Shown: positions 42,901 to 55,500 of the stretch, piece by piece
Layout of the letters: the number at the start of each line of letters is the position of its first letter
How positions within the stretch are numbered: the stretch's first letter is position 1
Source of the DNA: Riptortus pedestris
Lineage: Eukaryota; Arthropoda; Insecta; Hemiptera; Alydidae
DNA: 64,000 nt
Direction: 5' to 3'
NCBI GenBank assembly: GCA_019009955.1
Contig: CM032228.1
Location: 7,966,501-8,030,500, forward strand
The notes under the pieces: generated by a model
Database searches by the model: none
Seen by the model: the letters and a program-made list of their open reading frames with translations, nothing else
Told to the model about the DNA's origin: nothing
Made by a program: the position numbers and the translations under genes

Positions 42901-45900
42901 GAATACAAATTATACCCTAATTCGTTACCTTCATCATTTAGTGACTGAGAAGCATCGTTTCGACAGTGTTGAAGTATATTTTCCCATTCGAGGGCATTCA
43001 TACCTCGAATGTGATAAAAACATGAGTTACATCAACCAGCAGACTTAGGTTGAGTTGCCCGATGAATGGAGGGATGTTATAAGAAATAGCAGAGAGAGGC
43101 CGTCGCCCTTTGCTCTGATCAACTGCCAGCAAGAACTTTTCAAGACATGGACAGAATTCTTGAATCCTATGTACTTGAAAAGTTGTCCCTTTCCCACAAG
43201 GCCCGTGTGCTGTTTGAAGGTCATGAATGAACATCCTTCAAAAATTTTTCACCGAAATACTTTTTTTGGTTGTTACATTGACGCTAAAATCCTTTGGAAA
43301 CCACCAAAAAAGGGGAAAAATGCAGGAAAACGTCCTGCTCCAAGTAGACCTTTAACTAACCTGTATGATGGACCATTGCCGATTTCTCAACCAAAGTTCA
43401 ACGACTTGCAACAACTAAAAAAATTTTTGGTTAACCCTGCTGCGAAGGCGTTCTTTGAGAATTTGCCCAGCATAAATCCAGCAGCTGTTCACGATGACAG
43501 CGAAGATGTATACTTGGTCTTGGGAACGTGGGGCAATATACCTTATATGTGGGGCTGCTCATGGTTGTCTTGGGAACGTGGGGCATTGGACCTTATATGT
43601 GATGCTGCTCATGGTTGTCTTGGAAACGTGGGGCATTGGACCTTATATGTGGGACTGCTCATGGTTGTCTTGGAAACGTGGGGCATTGGACCTTATATGT
43701 GGGGCTGCTCATGGTTGTCTTGGAAACGTGGGGCATTGGACCTTATATGTGGGGCTGCTCATGGTTGTCTTGGAAACGTGGGGCATTGGACCTTATATGT
43801 GGGGCTGCTCATGGTTGTCTTGGAAACGTGGGGCATTGGACCTTATATGTGGGGCTGCTCATGGTTGTCTTGGGAACGTGGGGCAATGTACCTTATATGT
43901 GGGGCTGCTCATGGTTGTCTTGGGAACGTGGGGCAATGTACCTTATATGTGGGGCTGCTCATGGTTGTCTTGGGAACGTGGGGCAATGTACCTTATATGT
44001 GGGGCTGCTCTTGGTTGTCTTGGAAACGTGGGGCATTGAACCTTATAATTTGGCTGCCGCAATTGAGAACTTCTCGCACCGTATAAAGACGATCGTTGGA
44101 TCCCTTTATCTGCATCTGTACCATTGACATGCCCTGTTTTTTATACTATGTAATTTTATATTCCAGGTATAAAATGCAAGGCAGTGAAAGACAAAGTGGA
44201 CTTGGTAGCTATTCCAGATTTCTCAGCTGGAGCCATGGAGAACTGGGGACTAATCACCTTTAGGTATGTATCACAAAAGTCAATATATATTATAATCCTC
44301 AGTTATACTTTTGGTTAATAAAATCAAAAAGTAGATATAGATCCATTAATATGAAACGTATTGGACAATTATATACAGCCAATCTTGAAGCCAATTGGAT
44401 TTCCTATAAATGTTGTTTTATACATTCGCCCTCGAAGATTAATGGACGTCTTTGCATTTTTAGTCTTAATTAATGATAGGCTGATATACCACGGTCAAAT
44501 ATTAAATACTTTTTTCATTATAATGAATCGTATGTTGGCAAGTCAACAAAAATGAAAACTGCTAGCTAATGGTTGAGTACAGCTGGCATTGTGTTGTAGA
44601 TGCGATGGCAACATCTTCAAGACGTCTAGAAGCTAAATAGCACAGTTGGATAGAGTGTATATAGTGCATTATATAGTCTGATAATTATTAAAATCATTTT
44701 TATTTCTCAACATGTTTCGCCCGCCCGCGTCCTCGAATCACCTGACTTGAACTTCCATACTTTTTAAGATATTCTTACGTTTTTTATTACAAAACCAGTA
44801 ATACACGTTGTAAAGAAGAGTTCTTTTGGATTGCAAAATTAAACACACACAATTTTCACAGTTTTTATCACTTCACAATTTATTTAACAATGCACAATAC
44901 ACTTGGTTAATTATTCTTAATTACAACTCACAGTATGCACTGATAGCGTTAATGTTCTTCAGATTACACAGTCCAATTATTCACTCACGATCACTGAACT
45001 TCACAAAAAGACGGCACTGCACTGTCTTGAACACTTCACTATAATGTTACTTTACGGCGCAACACTGTTCTTACACTGTCCACTTTACCGCACTGCACTA
45101 AGTCGCAGTGTAGCAGTGAACCCACTGATGTGATCATCAAGACAGCTGAGAATAAACTGAAACTGTCGGCCGAGCTGTACACGCTTATATAGAGGAGCGG
45201 TAAAACCTCAAAGGATGAGGCCGAGACTATTCCTGAAAGGACTGGTAGGGACTAGGAGGAGCGCGACCATCTAGTGGCACCCTTTGATCTCCTGCACACT
45301 CCCCAAACACGTGAACATCTCTGTCCAATTCTTTCAAATTTTTAATTTTCGCAACAATATTATTAGATTGTCACAGCTAATGGAAGGTCCTACGGAACGA
45401 TGCAGTTTGGTTGTGTGTAGTTGTGTATAACCTCTTAGTGGTTTATTTTCTCCTGATGTGGTATTCTACGCTATACTAGTAGAGAAATAAAAATGTTTAT
45501 AATAATTGTTTTATGTTTCCCTTTTCTTCCACCTTCAGATTGGCTAAGTGAATTTGTAAAGGTCATTAGTTAATAATGATTGAAGTTGTGTACACTTATT
45601 ATAAAAAAATTCCGTCACGCAGGGGCTGCGTAAACTAAGCAGATTTCCCATGTGAAGTTTTACAATAGAGAAATCTGCATACTGATAACACAATACCACC
45701 GTGATTAAATACAAACGGTAATGAGAAATCTTTCAGTTAATTAAAATAAATTCCCAACTGAAACGGCTTCTGAATTGTAAGAATAATTCGACGAGAGGCT
45801 CGTCCACATCGGCCCTCTGTCAATTCGTCGGTTGCTGGGGAGGGGTGAGGAGTAGAGGGGATTGTCATGATGGGTAAGGGAGTCGAAGAACTTAATATGC

Positions 45901-48900
45901 CTTTTGGAAATGCTATGGGAGATGGGTTCTAGGGAAAGGGTGGAGTGAATGACCTCGTTAGTGGATCTTTGCATTGTGGTGTGTCCGACGATCCTTCTAA
46001 CGACGCCATTCTAGAAGGACTGAAGGGAGTTGAGGGAAGCTTTGGTGAGGTATCTGAGGAGGGGGGCGCCGTACAAGATGGAGGGCTGGATGACTCCTTT
46101 TAATATTAGGAGTTTGAGGCGTAGGCTGAGGACCGGGGAGAGTAGGAGATGGTTGAGGGAGCGGAATTTTTGGCGAAGGTAACTGACTCTTTTGCGGATG
46201 TGGGTAGAGAAGGTAAGGTGCGGGACTGATGGATGTGCTGACTATTGCCACGTCGTCCGCGTAGGCTGCGACCTTAGTCCTAGGACACTGCCGACCTAGC
46301 AACTCTGCGGTGTACGCCGTGAAAAGGGATGGTGAGAGTATGGAGCCTTGAGGGCCTCCGACTTTGAGGGGGTGGGAAAAGGAGAGGGATTCGCCGACCC
46401 ATACTTGGAAGGATCGGCCGTGTAGGAAGGATTTGAGCATGGCTAGGAGTTGGGTTGGACATCCATGCTCATTAAGGGTGGAAAGGAGTTTGGCGTGGTC
46501 AACAGAATCGAAGGCCTGAGTACAGTCGATCGAGATCATCGCCGTGACAGTATTCCTGCGGAGATTGGTAGCGGTATTGGAATAGAGGCGGGCAAGGGGA
46601 TGGAGGGTACAATGATGGGACCGGAAACCGGACTGCTCGTTCGGGATGAGGTTGGCCTTCTCGCAGAAATCAACAAAGTACTGGTGAATTATCTTCTCCA
46701 GATGAGTAGGATAAGGCTGATGGGACGGTAGTGGTCAGGGAAGGTGCCGTTTTTATTGGTTTTGAGGAGGGGAACCACTATGGCGTGTTTCCATAGTGAT
46801 GGGTAGTGTCTAAGATGGAGGCAGGAGTTGAAGAGGTGGTTCAGGAAGGAGAGAGACTTCCTTGGAAGCTGGCGCAGGAGAACCTACTGAATCCCGTCCA
46901 GACCAGGGAATTTGTCTCCCTTGGTCCGACGCAGGATTGCATTGAGCTGCCTCGGAGAGGAGAACATGAAGTTATCTTCATGCTCCTTCAGGGGGCGCCT
47001 CGTCGCTGGGGGATCTGCTGTAGACAGATGTGTAGCCAGCATCTCGGCCTGGTCTGTGGGACTCTTGACAGCATCGGTAGTCTGGTGAAGTACGGATCGC
47101 CTTTTGGTGACCCTCGACTTCACCAGCTTCCAAAGCTTTCGATGGTCTCCATGCATCAGGCGGACGGTTTCGTGCCACTGCGCCCTCTTCCATTAGGGAG
47201 CGGATCTGTTTGGTAAGGGAGTTAAGGGCGGGGCGGAGGGAGAGGTTTCTGGTTACCAGTTGTTTTTGATGTTGTTCCTCTGCTTAATCAGCTCGAGGAT
47301 GTGTTGCGGTGGCATTTTAAGTACTGGCGGCATTTTTACAAATTTAGGGATGGCGGCATCAGCTGCGTTCTTAATGATGTTTGTGAACTCGCCTATTCTC
47401 TCTTCGAAACTAAATTGTATTTATGTTTAGTTTTATAATTAAACTTTTCTAATAACTATGCAACGAGATCTAATGTGATTTCCGTTTGCCGCTAGAGAGT
47501 CATTGCTGCTTTACGACAGGAGCTATTCCACTGCACTGGATATGCAGCAGATCATCACTGTGGTAGCTCACGAACTAGCTCATCAGTGGTTCGGCAATCT
47601 GGTTACTCCTCAATGGTGGTCGTGCACTTGGCTCAGCGAGGGATTCGCTAGGTATCTACAGTTCTTCATCACTCATCAGGTAACAAACACGTGAAATCTC
47701 TAAAGAGGATTCTTATTAAAAAATCAAATGTATTTAACCATATAAATGTTGTGCAATCTCTTTCTGGCAGATGCTTCAAGATGCCTGAGGTGTAGTGTGG
47801 TTGTCGATGAAGAGAAATAACTTTTGCTCCAACCAGGAGTCTGGTGGAGCAAGTACTATGTTTCAAGCCTGGATGAAACAGGATCATCGAGCCCTGAGAT
47901 GGGTGTTTTCATTCCACAGTATTGGCTGGTGATATGAAAAAACCAGCACGAAAACCTCACGACTTAGGGCTAAACTTTAACATAGATAAGACCAAAAAAT
48001 GTCGGGGTGCAGGGGCATCTTGTAGAGGATCTAAGTATGTGGAAGGAATGTCTAAGGAAGCCAATAATTTGTTGGCGTTATAGCTAAAACGGTTGTAATG
48101 CTCAGATGGGTCTTAGCCCCGCGAGGAGCTATCCAATTCAAAACTCTCTCGAAGAGAAGAAACATAGCTATTGGATCTCAGAGGCCTGCTAAAGAAAATC
48201 CTTAATTCAAAACGTCCGTCACGTAGGATTTGCGTAACCTCAGCAGATTTCACACGTGCTGGTATTACACGCTAGTGATCTCATCTCATCATATATACTC
48301 CGATGAGTAAAAATAGGGTTTGGGGGGGGGGGGGGGTGTTACTGAAGCCTGAAATCAAGAAAGTACAAACAACTCGCTAAATACTTGAGTCACAAAAGAA
48401 AAGTATAGAACAACAATTGCAGAGTATAACCAAAATATTTTGAATTTTCGATTCCCCCTCCCTTTAAACCCCCACCATTCTAGGTCGGACGTCAGCCAAT
48501 AACAAATATAAGCTTTAGTGTTGTCTGAAGCGGTTAAATATCCAGTATGGTATAGACTAAGTAAAAATTTTCGGAACAAGAACATAAAATATAAATTGAT
48601 GACGTTATTACGTAACACATTTCCATGTATCTCATATAAAAAAAAAATCTCTTGAACTCTGGATTGATTTCAGCCATTAACGAACTTGCCCTTTTTGCAT
48701 GAAACGATCCTATCTCGAGTTTGGTTGCGATCGGACAAAAATTGCGACCCCTAAAACTTGAACAGACTATTTTTGTCATGTACTAGGTAGGATTGATGGA
48801 CATTTGAGGAAATTGTCGAAAATCGTGCCTTGAGTACGTACTACCTTAACAGGAGATTTTCCTTAAGAGAAACCTGCTAAAATGTACAGGTATCAACGAG

Positions 48901-49476
48901 GAGCACTGATAGCACGACAAAAGCTTTGCCAATATAATGGATCTGGCATTATTCGTGTGATTAACAAGAGTTGGGCATGGGGCGGCTAAGACGAATGGAA
49001 CCTTGGAGTGTTCACACCAAAAGGGTTTTATATTTTGTCGTCCTCACGCCCATGGTACTCGCGTGTTCCAGCAAAGTACATTCATTGAAATAATATCATT
49101 AGTATAACTGATATGATATACAAATTAAGATATATCTACTGAAGACGTCTTTTTTTTATCTTTGAATCTGGAACTCATTTCCCCAAATTTATTGAATTTC
49201 CTATATTAGTGACCGGCAAAGTACGGCTCCAGAGCCGCATGTGGCTCTTTGCTCTTTAAGTGCGGTTTTGGCACAAATATCCACGGAAGGAGCAATAATA
49301 TTTCCATTTAAACAAAAAAAACTTACATCTTATTATGATAAATTAAAATTCTTCTATAAATCGAGAACATTCAAAAATTTTGACAAGTTCGTTCACAACA
49401 CAAGTGGTCTGATTTGAATGAGAAGGAAGGCATGATCATTTTCAACGCTCGCGTTTACTGTTATTGCCCTTTTTGG

Positions 49477-49538
<62 letters not shown>

Positions 49539-52500
49539 GAACAATATTTTTCAAACACAAACATTATCAAGAGTAAACTGAGAAGTCGTCTTATTGATGA
49601 CATCGGAGAATCATGCTTAAAATTATAAACATACAAACCTGACTTAAATCAAACTTTCCAAGGAGATGGAAGCACATTGTTCGCATTAATAAATATTTAT
49701 TAAGTTTGAAATTTAGCTTTATTTATTGTAGTATTAAACAACCATATTTGGTCCCCAATTATTTTTGAAATTGCTGTAATGTTCATATTACTCTTCGGCT
49801 AAAACGTTTGCCGATCACTGTCCTATTTCAATTAATTTGGAACACCACAGCCTTTGCTGTTTGACTTTTATAAGGTCCTAGCACAAATATATCTGGTCTA
49901 TTTTTGGTTTTCAGTTCCTTCCTGAACTCCGCCTCGACGAACAGTTTGTGGTTGACAGACGGCAACTGGCACTCGAAACAGACACTGAGAATTCCCACCC
50001 TCTCACCAACAATAATCTAACTACACCATCAGATCTCGACGATATGTTTGATGTTATCACTTATGATAAAGGTATGTCCTATTTATCTTTGTACAATGGC
50101 ATACGAAGGTATCCATATATGAGTAATGTTGTAAGTGGGCAGAGAATGATATCCTTCTGTGGATTTATATACTCTTAGATTAAAGGGTCGTGGTTTTTGA
50201 GAGGATAGGTCTTCTACACCAACCCTTTTTTTGCATGTGCAGGAGACGGGTTATTACCTTCTATTTTTCTTTTATTGGTTTACCGGTAGCCTAGCTTTTG
50301 CAGATCAAATCAGGCAACCTCCGAGAATTTTTTTTATTTTTGAGAACTGTTACATCGTCAGCACATGAGAGGGATTTGTACATCTTACCTAGGGTTCACA
50401 TCCAACCATCTGGTTTCAAATCAACGATCAATGCCTCTCTGATATTTCCTTAACTCAACACCAGACGGGGGAGATATTGATTGGCAGCCTTGTCGGCCGG
50501 GCATGGTCTGTTAGAAACTCAAGCTCCGTCATTATCTCCTAAACACAACTATTCCATAGACTGAATCGTATTGGGCTTTCATACAAAGGAAAAGTCCAAG
50601 CCAATCCACCTCCCAAATCTTCTCCAATATCTCTTTGAGTGTAAATATTTTATCCGATGAGCTTCTTCCTCTTCTGATCCCTTTTTGATAATTGTCAAAG
50701 GATCTTTGCCAGGATCTTGTACACTACTGAGAGCAATGCGATTCTTTTGTGAGGCCTTTCTTCAGAATTGATCACACAAGGCTTGTGTTCTATATCATCG
50801 GGATCCATTCCTCTCTCCAGATCTGCAGACCTTCGAGCGAACCTCAATCCTGGGGTTTTTCCCTCCTTGATTTTCTCAAATGCCATTTCCCCATCCAAGA
50901 AGTCTGGTTCCACAACCACAACTTCATCGAAGTCTCCGGTGTGTCCTCTATATGGTTTCCACAATGTAGCAGTTTCTCGAATTGATGTTTCCATATCCCC
51001 GGGACGACCTCTTTTACGGTTGTTAACGATCTATCCGTTATTTTTATTAGAGTACTTCATTTTCTTATATCAATCTAGAAACCAAACTCCTCAGGGTTTC
51101 CCTTGGCTTTTCTGACAGTTTTACTAACCAATTTTTAAGCAGCACTCTACCTATCTCTCTCCAATTCCTCTTCCTAAGGCTGAGGATGTTTAATTTTCAC
51201 TTTTCTCCCACACCTTTCAGGCATTCCTCTTTAGGTCTTACTTCTGTCCCCAACTACCATGTAATAGAGGGGCAGTTTCGTTTATTGCATCTTTGATCGC
51301 TACCTAAAATCTATTGTTCTATTATATTTTACACTCGATAAATTCATAACATTATGTCATTAAAGTATGGTAAGTTCCTCATCTTTTTCCAGGAGCTTCG
51401 GTCATCCACATGTTGAGAAGTCTGATTGGATCTTCAAACTTCAGTTCCGGAATCAATCGTTATCTGACAACTGTTGATGGGTAAGCCTTAATGTTTAAAA
51501 TTTAATCATCATACTTTTCACACCGAATTAGAAAAATGACGCTTGACGTCGTTGGGTTCGTCAGTTTTTCAGCTGGGTGAAATGTCATTGGCATAAATGC
51601 CCTTCGGAGAAACCCTTGTAACAAATGTGTAAAGCATATGTGGGCAACCGGCCCGCTGTAAGATTTGATCCGGCCAGCGAGACATTTTTCAAAATCCTAT
51701 TAAATAAACATATTACATTAATTACTCCAAATGAGGAACATGAGGAGAGATTTATGTGTTTGGCAACACTTATAATAAATGCGAACTGGGGGCTCAGGTT
51801 GGCCGTGCGAGTTAGGGCGTTGGTCCTAATCTCCCGTGGTAGGCCTAGAGTGGCGGGTTCGATTCCCGCCCTGGGCAGTAGAAATGTATGTAGTGACGGA
51901 CTCACTAAATAAACTCCTTGAACTCACCCTGGCTAAAAAGGGTGGGGTCAGCGGCCCGCGAACGCATTTGCACACTAGAGTTTGGCCCGCAACATGTGAA
52001 AGGTTGCCCATACCTGTTTTGCAAAAGGGACTGAAACTGCTCTATCGCATGTTACGGCTTAACACACACACTGATGGGCGAGCTTAACTATGAACGACAT
52101 CGCTCGCGCTATGTTTAACAAAACTCAATATTTTTAATTTACACAAATACGTAGTACATACATAATCTATTTTGGCTCCTACAACATGAAAACCAAATTA
52201 AACCTATTGTTAACATCTAAAAAAATGTGTTTCAGAAGTCCATTTTATTTTACGTCTTTATATTTCTTGTTGAAGTTTGGGAGGCGTCACAAGTCCTGAT
52301 TTGTTCTTTTCTTCATTCCCACCTGAACTTCAGCAGCTGAGGTCGTGGACGGAAACTTCAGGATATCCTGTCATCGTAGCTTCAGAAAAGGATTCTACAC
52401 TCGTCCTTTCGCAGATCAAAGTGAGTATACAGTTTAGTAGTATATTTTTTTTATTACCTAATTAATTTTGACATCACTCATGGGCAGAGGGGCAGGATTG

Positions 52501-55500
52501 ATAGAAACACTATTTCTCACTGTCTTTATTTCATCGCCTCATCACAAGTATAACATCCTTGCTACTAAAAAGTCCGAAGCGCAGGGGCTGTGTTAACTAA
52601 GCAGATTTCCCACGTGCTTGGCGTATTTGTATTCATCTCAAAACGTAAAAATTCAATGAGAACAGTATTAAGGGAGATCTGCTAAAACAAACAATCCTAA
52701 CAGCCATATTACAACGTAAGTATGGTCTGCAAATACCACAAAACCACTATTTAAGACTGTATGAATACTCTGGTTATTTTCAGGTTTTAAGCTGGAAGAA
52801 AACTACTCCCAGCCATTGGTTAGTGCCTATATCTATTGGCGTAAGAAATACAACTTCCTGGCATTATCTTCAACCAAATGGAACGCTAGTAGTACCAATA
52901 GACAGCAGTTCGCCATATTTGATAAACGTTGATCAAACAGGTATAGTATATCATCTCATTCTAGTTGGCTTTTTTTTTTTAGTACCTTTAACAAGATTGG
53001 TTGAAGTAAGATGGAATTCATAAGAGAAAATGTCCATTTTAAGGACAGTATTCATAAAGGAATGTTCCTCCTTTTAGGTAGGATAGGATTCTTAAAGAAC
53101 TATTCCTCTTTTTAAGTGGGATAAGATTCATTAAGGAAAATGTTTAAGTAGGATAGGATTCATAAAGAACTGTTCGTCTTTTTAAGTAGGATAGGATTCA
53201 TAAAGAATTGTTCCTTGTTTTAAGTAAAGTAAGATTCATAATGAACTGGTCCTAGTTTTAAGTAGTATAGGATTCATAGGAAACCATGTTTCGGATTTGT
53301 AGGCAAGTGGATGGGGTGGCCAGATAATTTTCTTATTTAACAATAAATGTCTCAATGCAACCATCCAGTGTTCACCATATGGAAATTTCTCGAGGTTCGT
53401 TGGGTGCAACTGCAAAGATACATATTGGTCTTACATTTCAGGTTATTACCGGGTTTGGTACGCGAACCAAAGTCGATGGCTGTTGGAAGACGCCAAGCCT
53501 CTCGCTAGATCTCAGCTGATAGACGATATCATGGCCCTAGCCTACGCAGGTCTTGTGTCCTATGAGGATGCCATCTCCGTCACCAGTTACCACCTCCAAC
53601 GTTGCAATAACTACCTCACCTGGAGGACAGGTCTCCGGCAGCTCTCTAAGCTCAGCAGTTTGCTAGATGGAACACCTCTACAAGGCAACTTTACAGTAAG
53701 TACAGAATAATAGAAGTCAAAAATTCCTTATTTACAATGAATTTTTAATTAATATGACCAATGGGAATTGGCTATATACAGGTTAGCGTCATTTCTCACC
53801 AAGATGGAACTAAGGAATTTATTTAGTAACTTCGTATTTAATGCATTTCTATTGGTTCCACGGGAATCGAACAATTGACTCAAAGTCAATTTGGTTCAAC
53901 TCATAACTCTCATGGCAATGTGTATGATTACTTCATGCTGCTAGTAGCAGGCGAAACAATGTATTTCTTATTTCAAATAATTAAAAAAAAAATAGTTTTT
54001 TTTTTAAATTAATTATCGGTTTGTCATTTCTAGGAGGAGATCCTAAGCTGGATGACTGGTGTAGTAGACTATATTGCATTCAATGATACGGAAGGCCTGA
54101 CTCCTCCACATAAATTGCATCAAATGAATATTCTCAAGCATGCATGCAAGTTCGGCCACGAGGGCTGTTTGAAGGCTGCAAGTCAGCTGGCATTGAATAT
54201 AAGGTATGTATTTATAAGTAATAACACATCCAAAATAGGATTAATGCTAAATAATATAAATAGATTAAAGCTAATAGATAAAAGATTAGTTCAGAAAACA
54301 TAAGATTAAGATGACTGAAGTAGGTAAGTACAATTTTGTTGTCTTTTTAAATCAAAATATTTTTATTTATAACTGAAAATAAAATGTACGGAGTTATATT
54401 CATTTTTCGAAATAAAATCCACTATTTCTACCGCATGCCTCAACAGCTAGCCAGTTGTTGAATTAGTTTCGGACTTTGACTTGTACTTTTATCTTCCGGA
54501 AGGGGGTCCTAAAGACAGACCGTACATTGGACCACGTCGGTGTACAGGAGACAACTCATTCCAGACCCTGATTGGTGGGGGGGGGGTGTACGTCGAGTGA
54601 TCAAGCACTACTTCAAATTATGATCACGAATCCCTCGAGTTATTTCAATCATCTTACCACGGGCAATATACGAAGCTTCTGAGGTGGCGGGACACCTCAG
54701 GCGTAACAACATCAACACCTTTCGCATCCAGCCAACCAGATACAAGCTTCGTATAGTGCCCGACAACAACCCCACCTACAACGCTATTCTCGCCCTATGT
54801 AGACAACCCGACCACAAAGTCCCACACCACACCTTCGCAACCAGGGGCACTAAGAGGAACAAAAGTCCCTGATTTTGGGCCTTGAAACCCAGCAACCCTA
54901 CAAGAAGTGCAGGAGGCACTACACCAACCACAGCTAGTGAGCGTCGTGTGCATGCGCCGTACGGCTCCAGACGGGACCAAGAAGAATATAGAGCCCATAT
55001 TGTCCACGTTTAAGCCTGAGTACGAGTACAGCAAACAACATTAAAGGCCATTAACAATATCCTAATCAGGGTTAGGGAATATAAACCCACCCGGGACATT
55101 CCGCAATGCCACTCCTGTCAAAAGTTTGGCCACACGGAGGCCTATTGTTACCTTCCCTCCAAGTACGTCTGATCTGTCCTTCTCCAAACCGGCAGAGCTG
55201 TGATGAGCCACACGGACCAGGCTGAGATGATAGCGGCACATATGGGGTGACCGCTGCAGATCAGTCCAGTTTACGTCCTACTGTCAAGGCGCCTCGGATG
55301 GAGAGCGATGATAACTTCATGTTCTCCTCCCCGAGGAAGCTTGCTGCCACCCTGCGACGGACCAAGGGAGGAACACCCCCTGGGCTGGACATTGAGTACC
55401 CATTTCGAAGTGTGGCTACAATGTAGGAGGCACCTAGCCGTGAGGCCTTAATCCAACCTACACCAATCCAACGCTTCATGGTGACTGAGGATTCGCTACG

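Noticed and set aside
43055..44127. Three long overlapping ORFs (343, 181 and 170 codons) as protein genes
   Set aside because: They come from a stop-free 50-base tandem repeat read in successive phases; only the first part has transposase-derived content.
46450..47216. Plus-strand ORFs of 93 and 136 codons
   Set aside because: Antisense shadows of the Jockey-like reverse transcriptase on the minus strand.
51841..51880. Functional tRNA gene
   Set aside because: A B box is present, but no acceptor-stem pairing or anticodon arm was found, and the unit is part of the repeated SINE S1.
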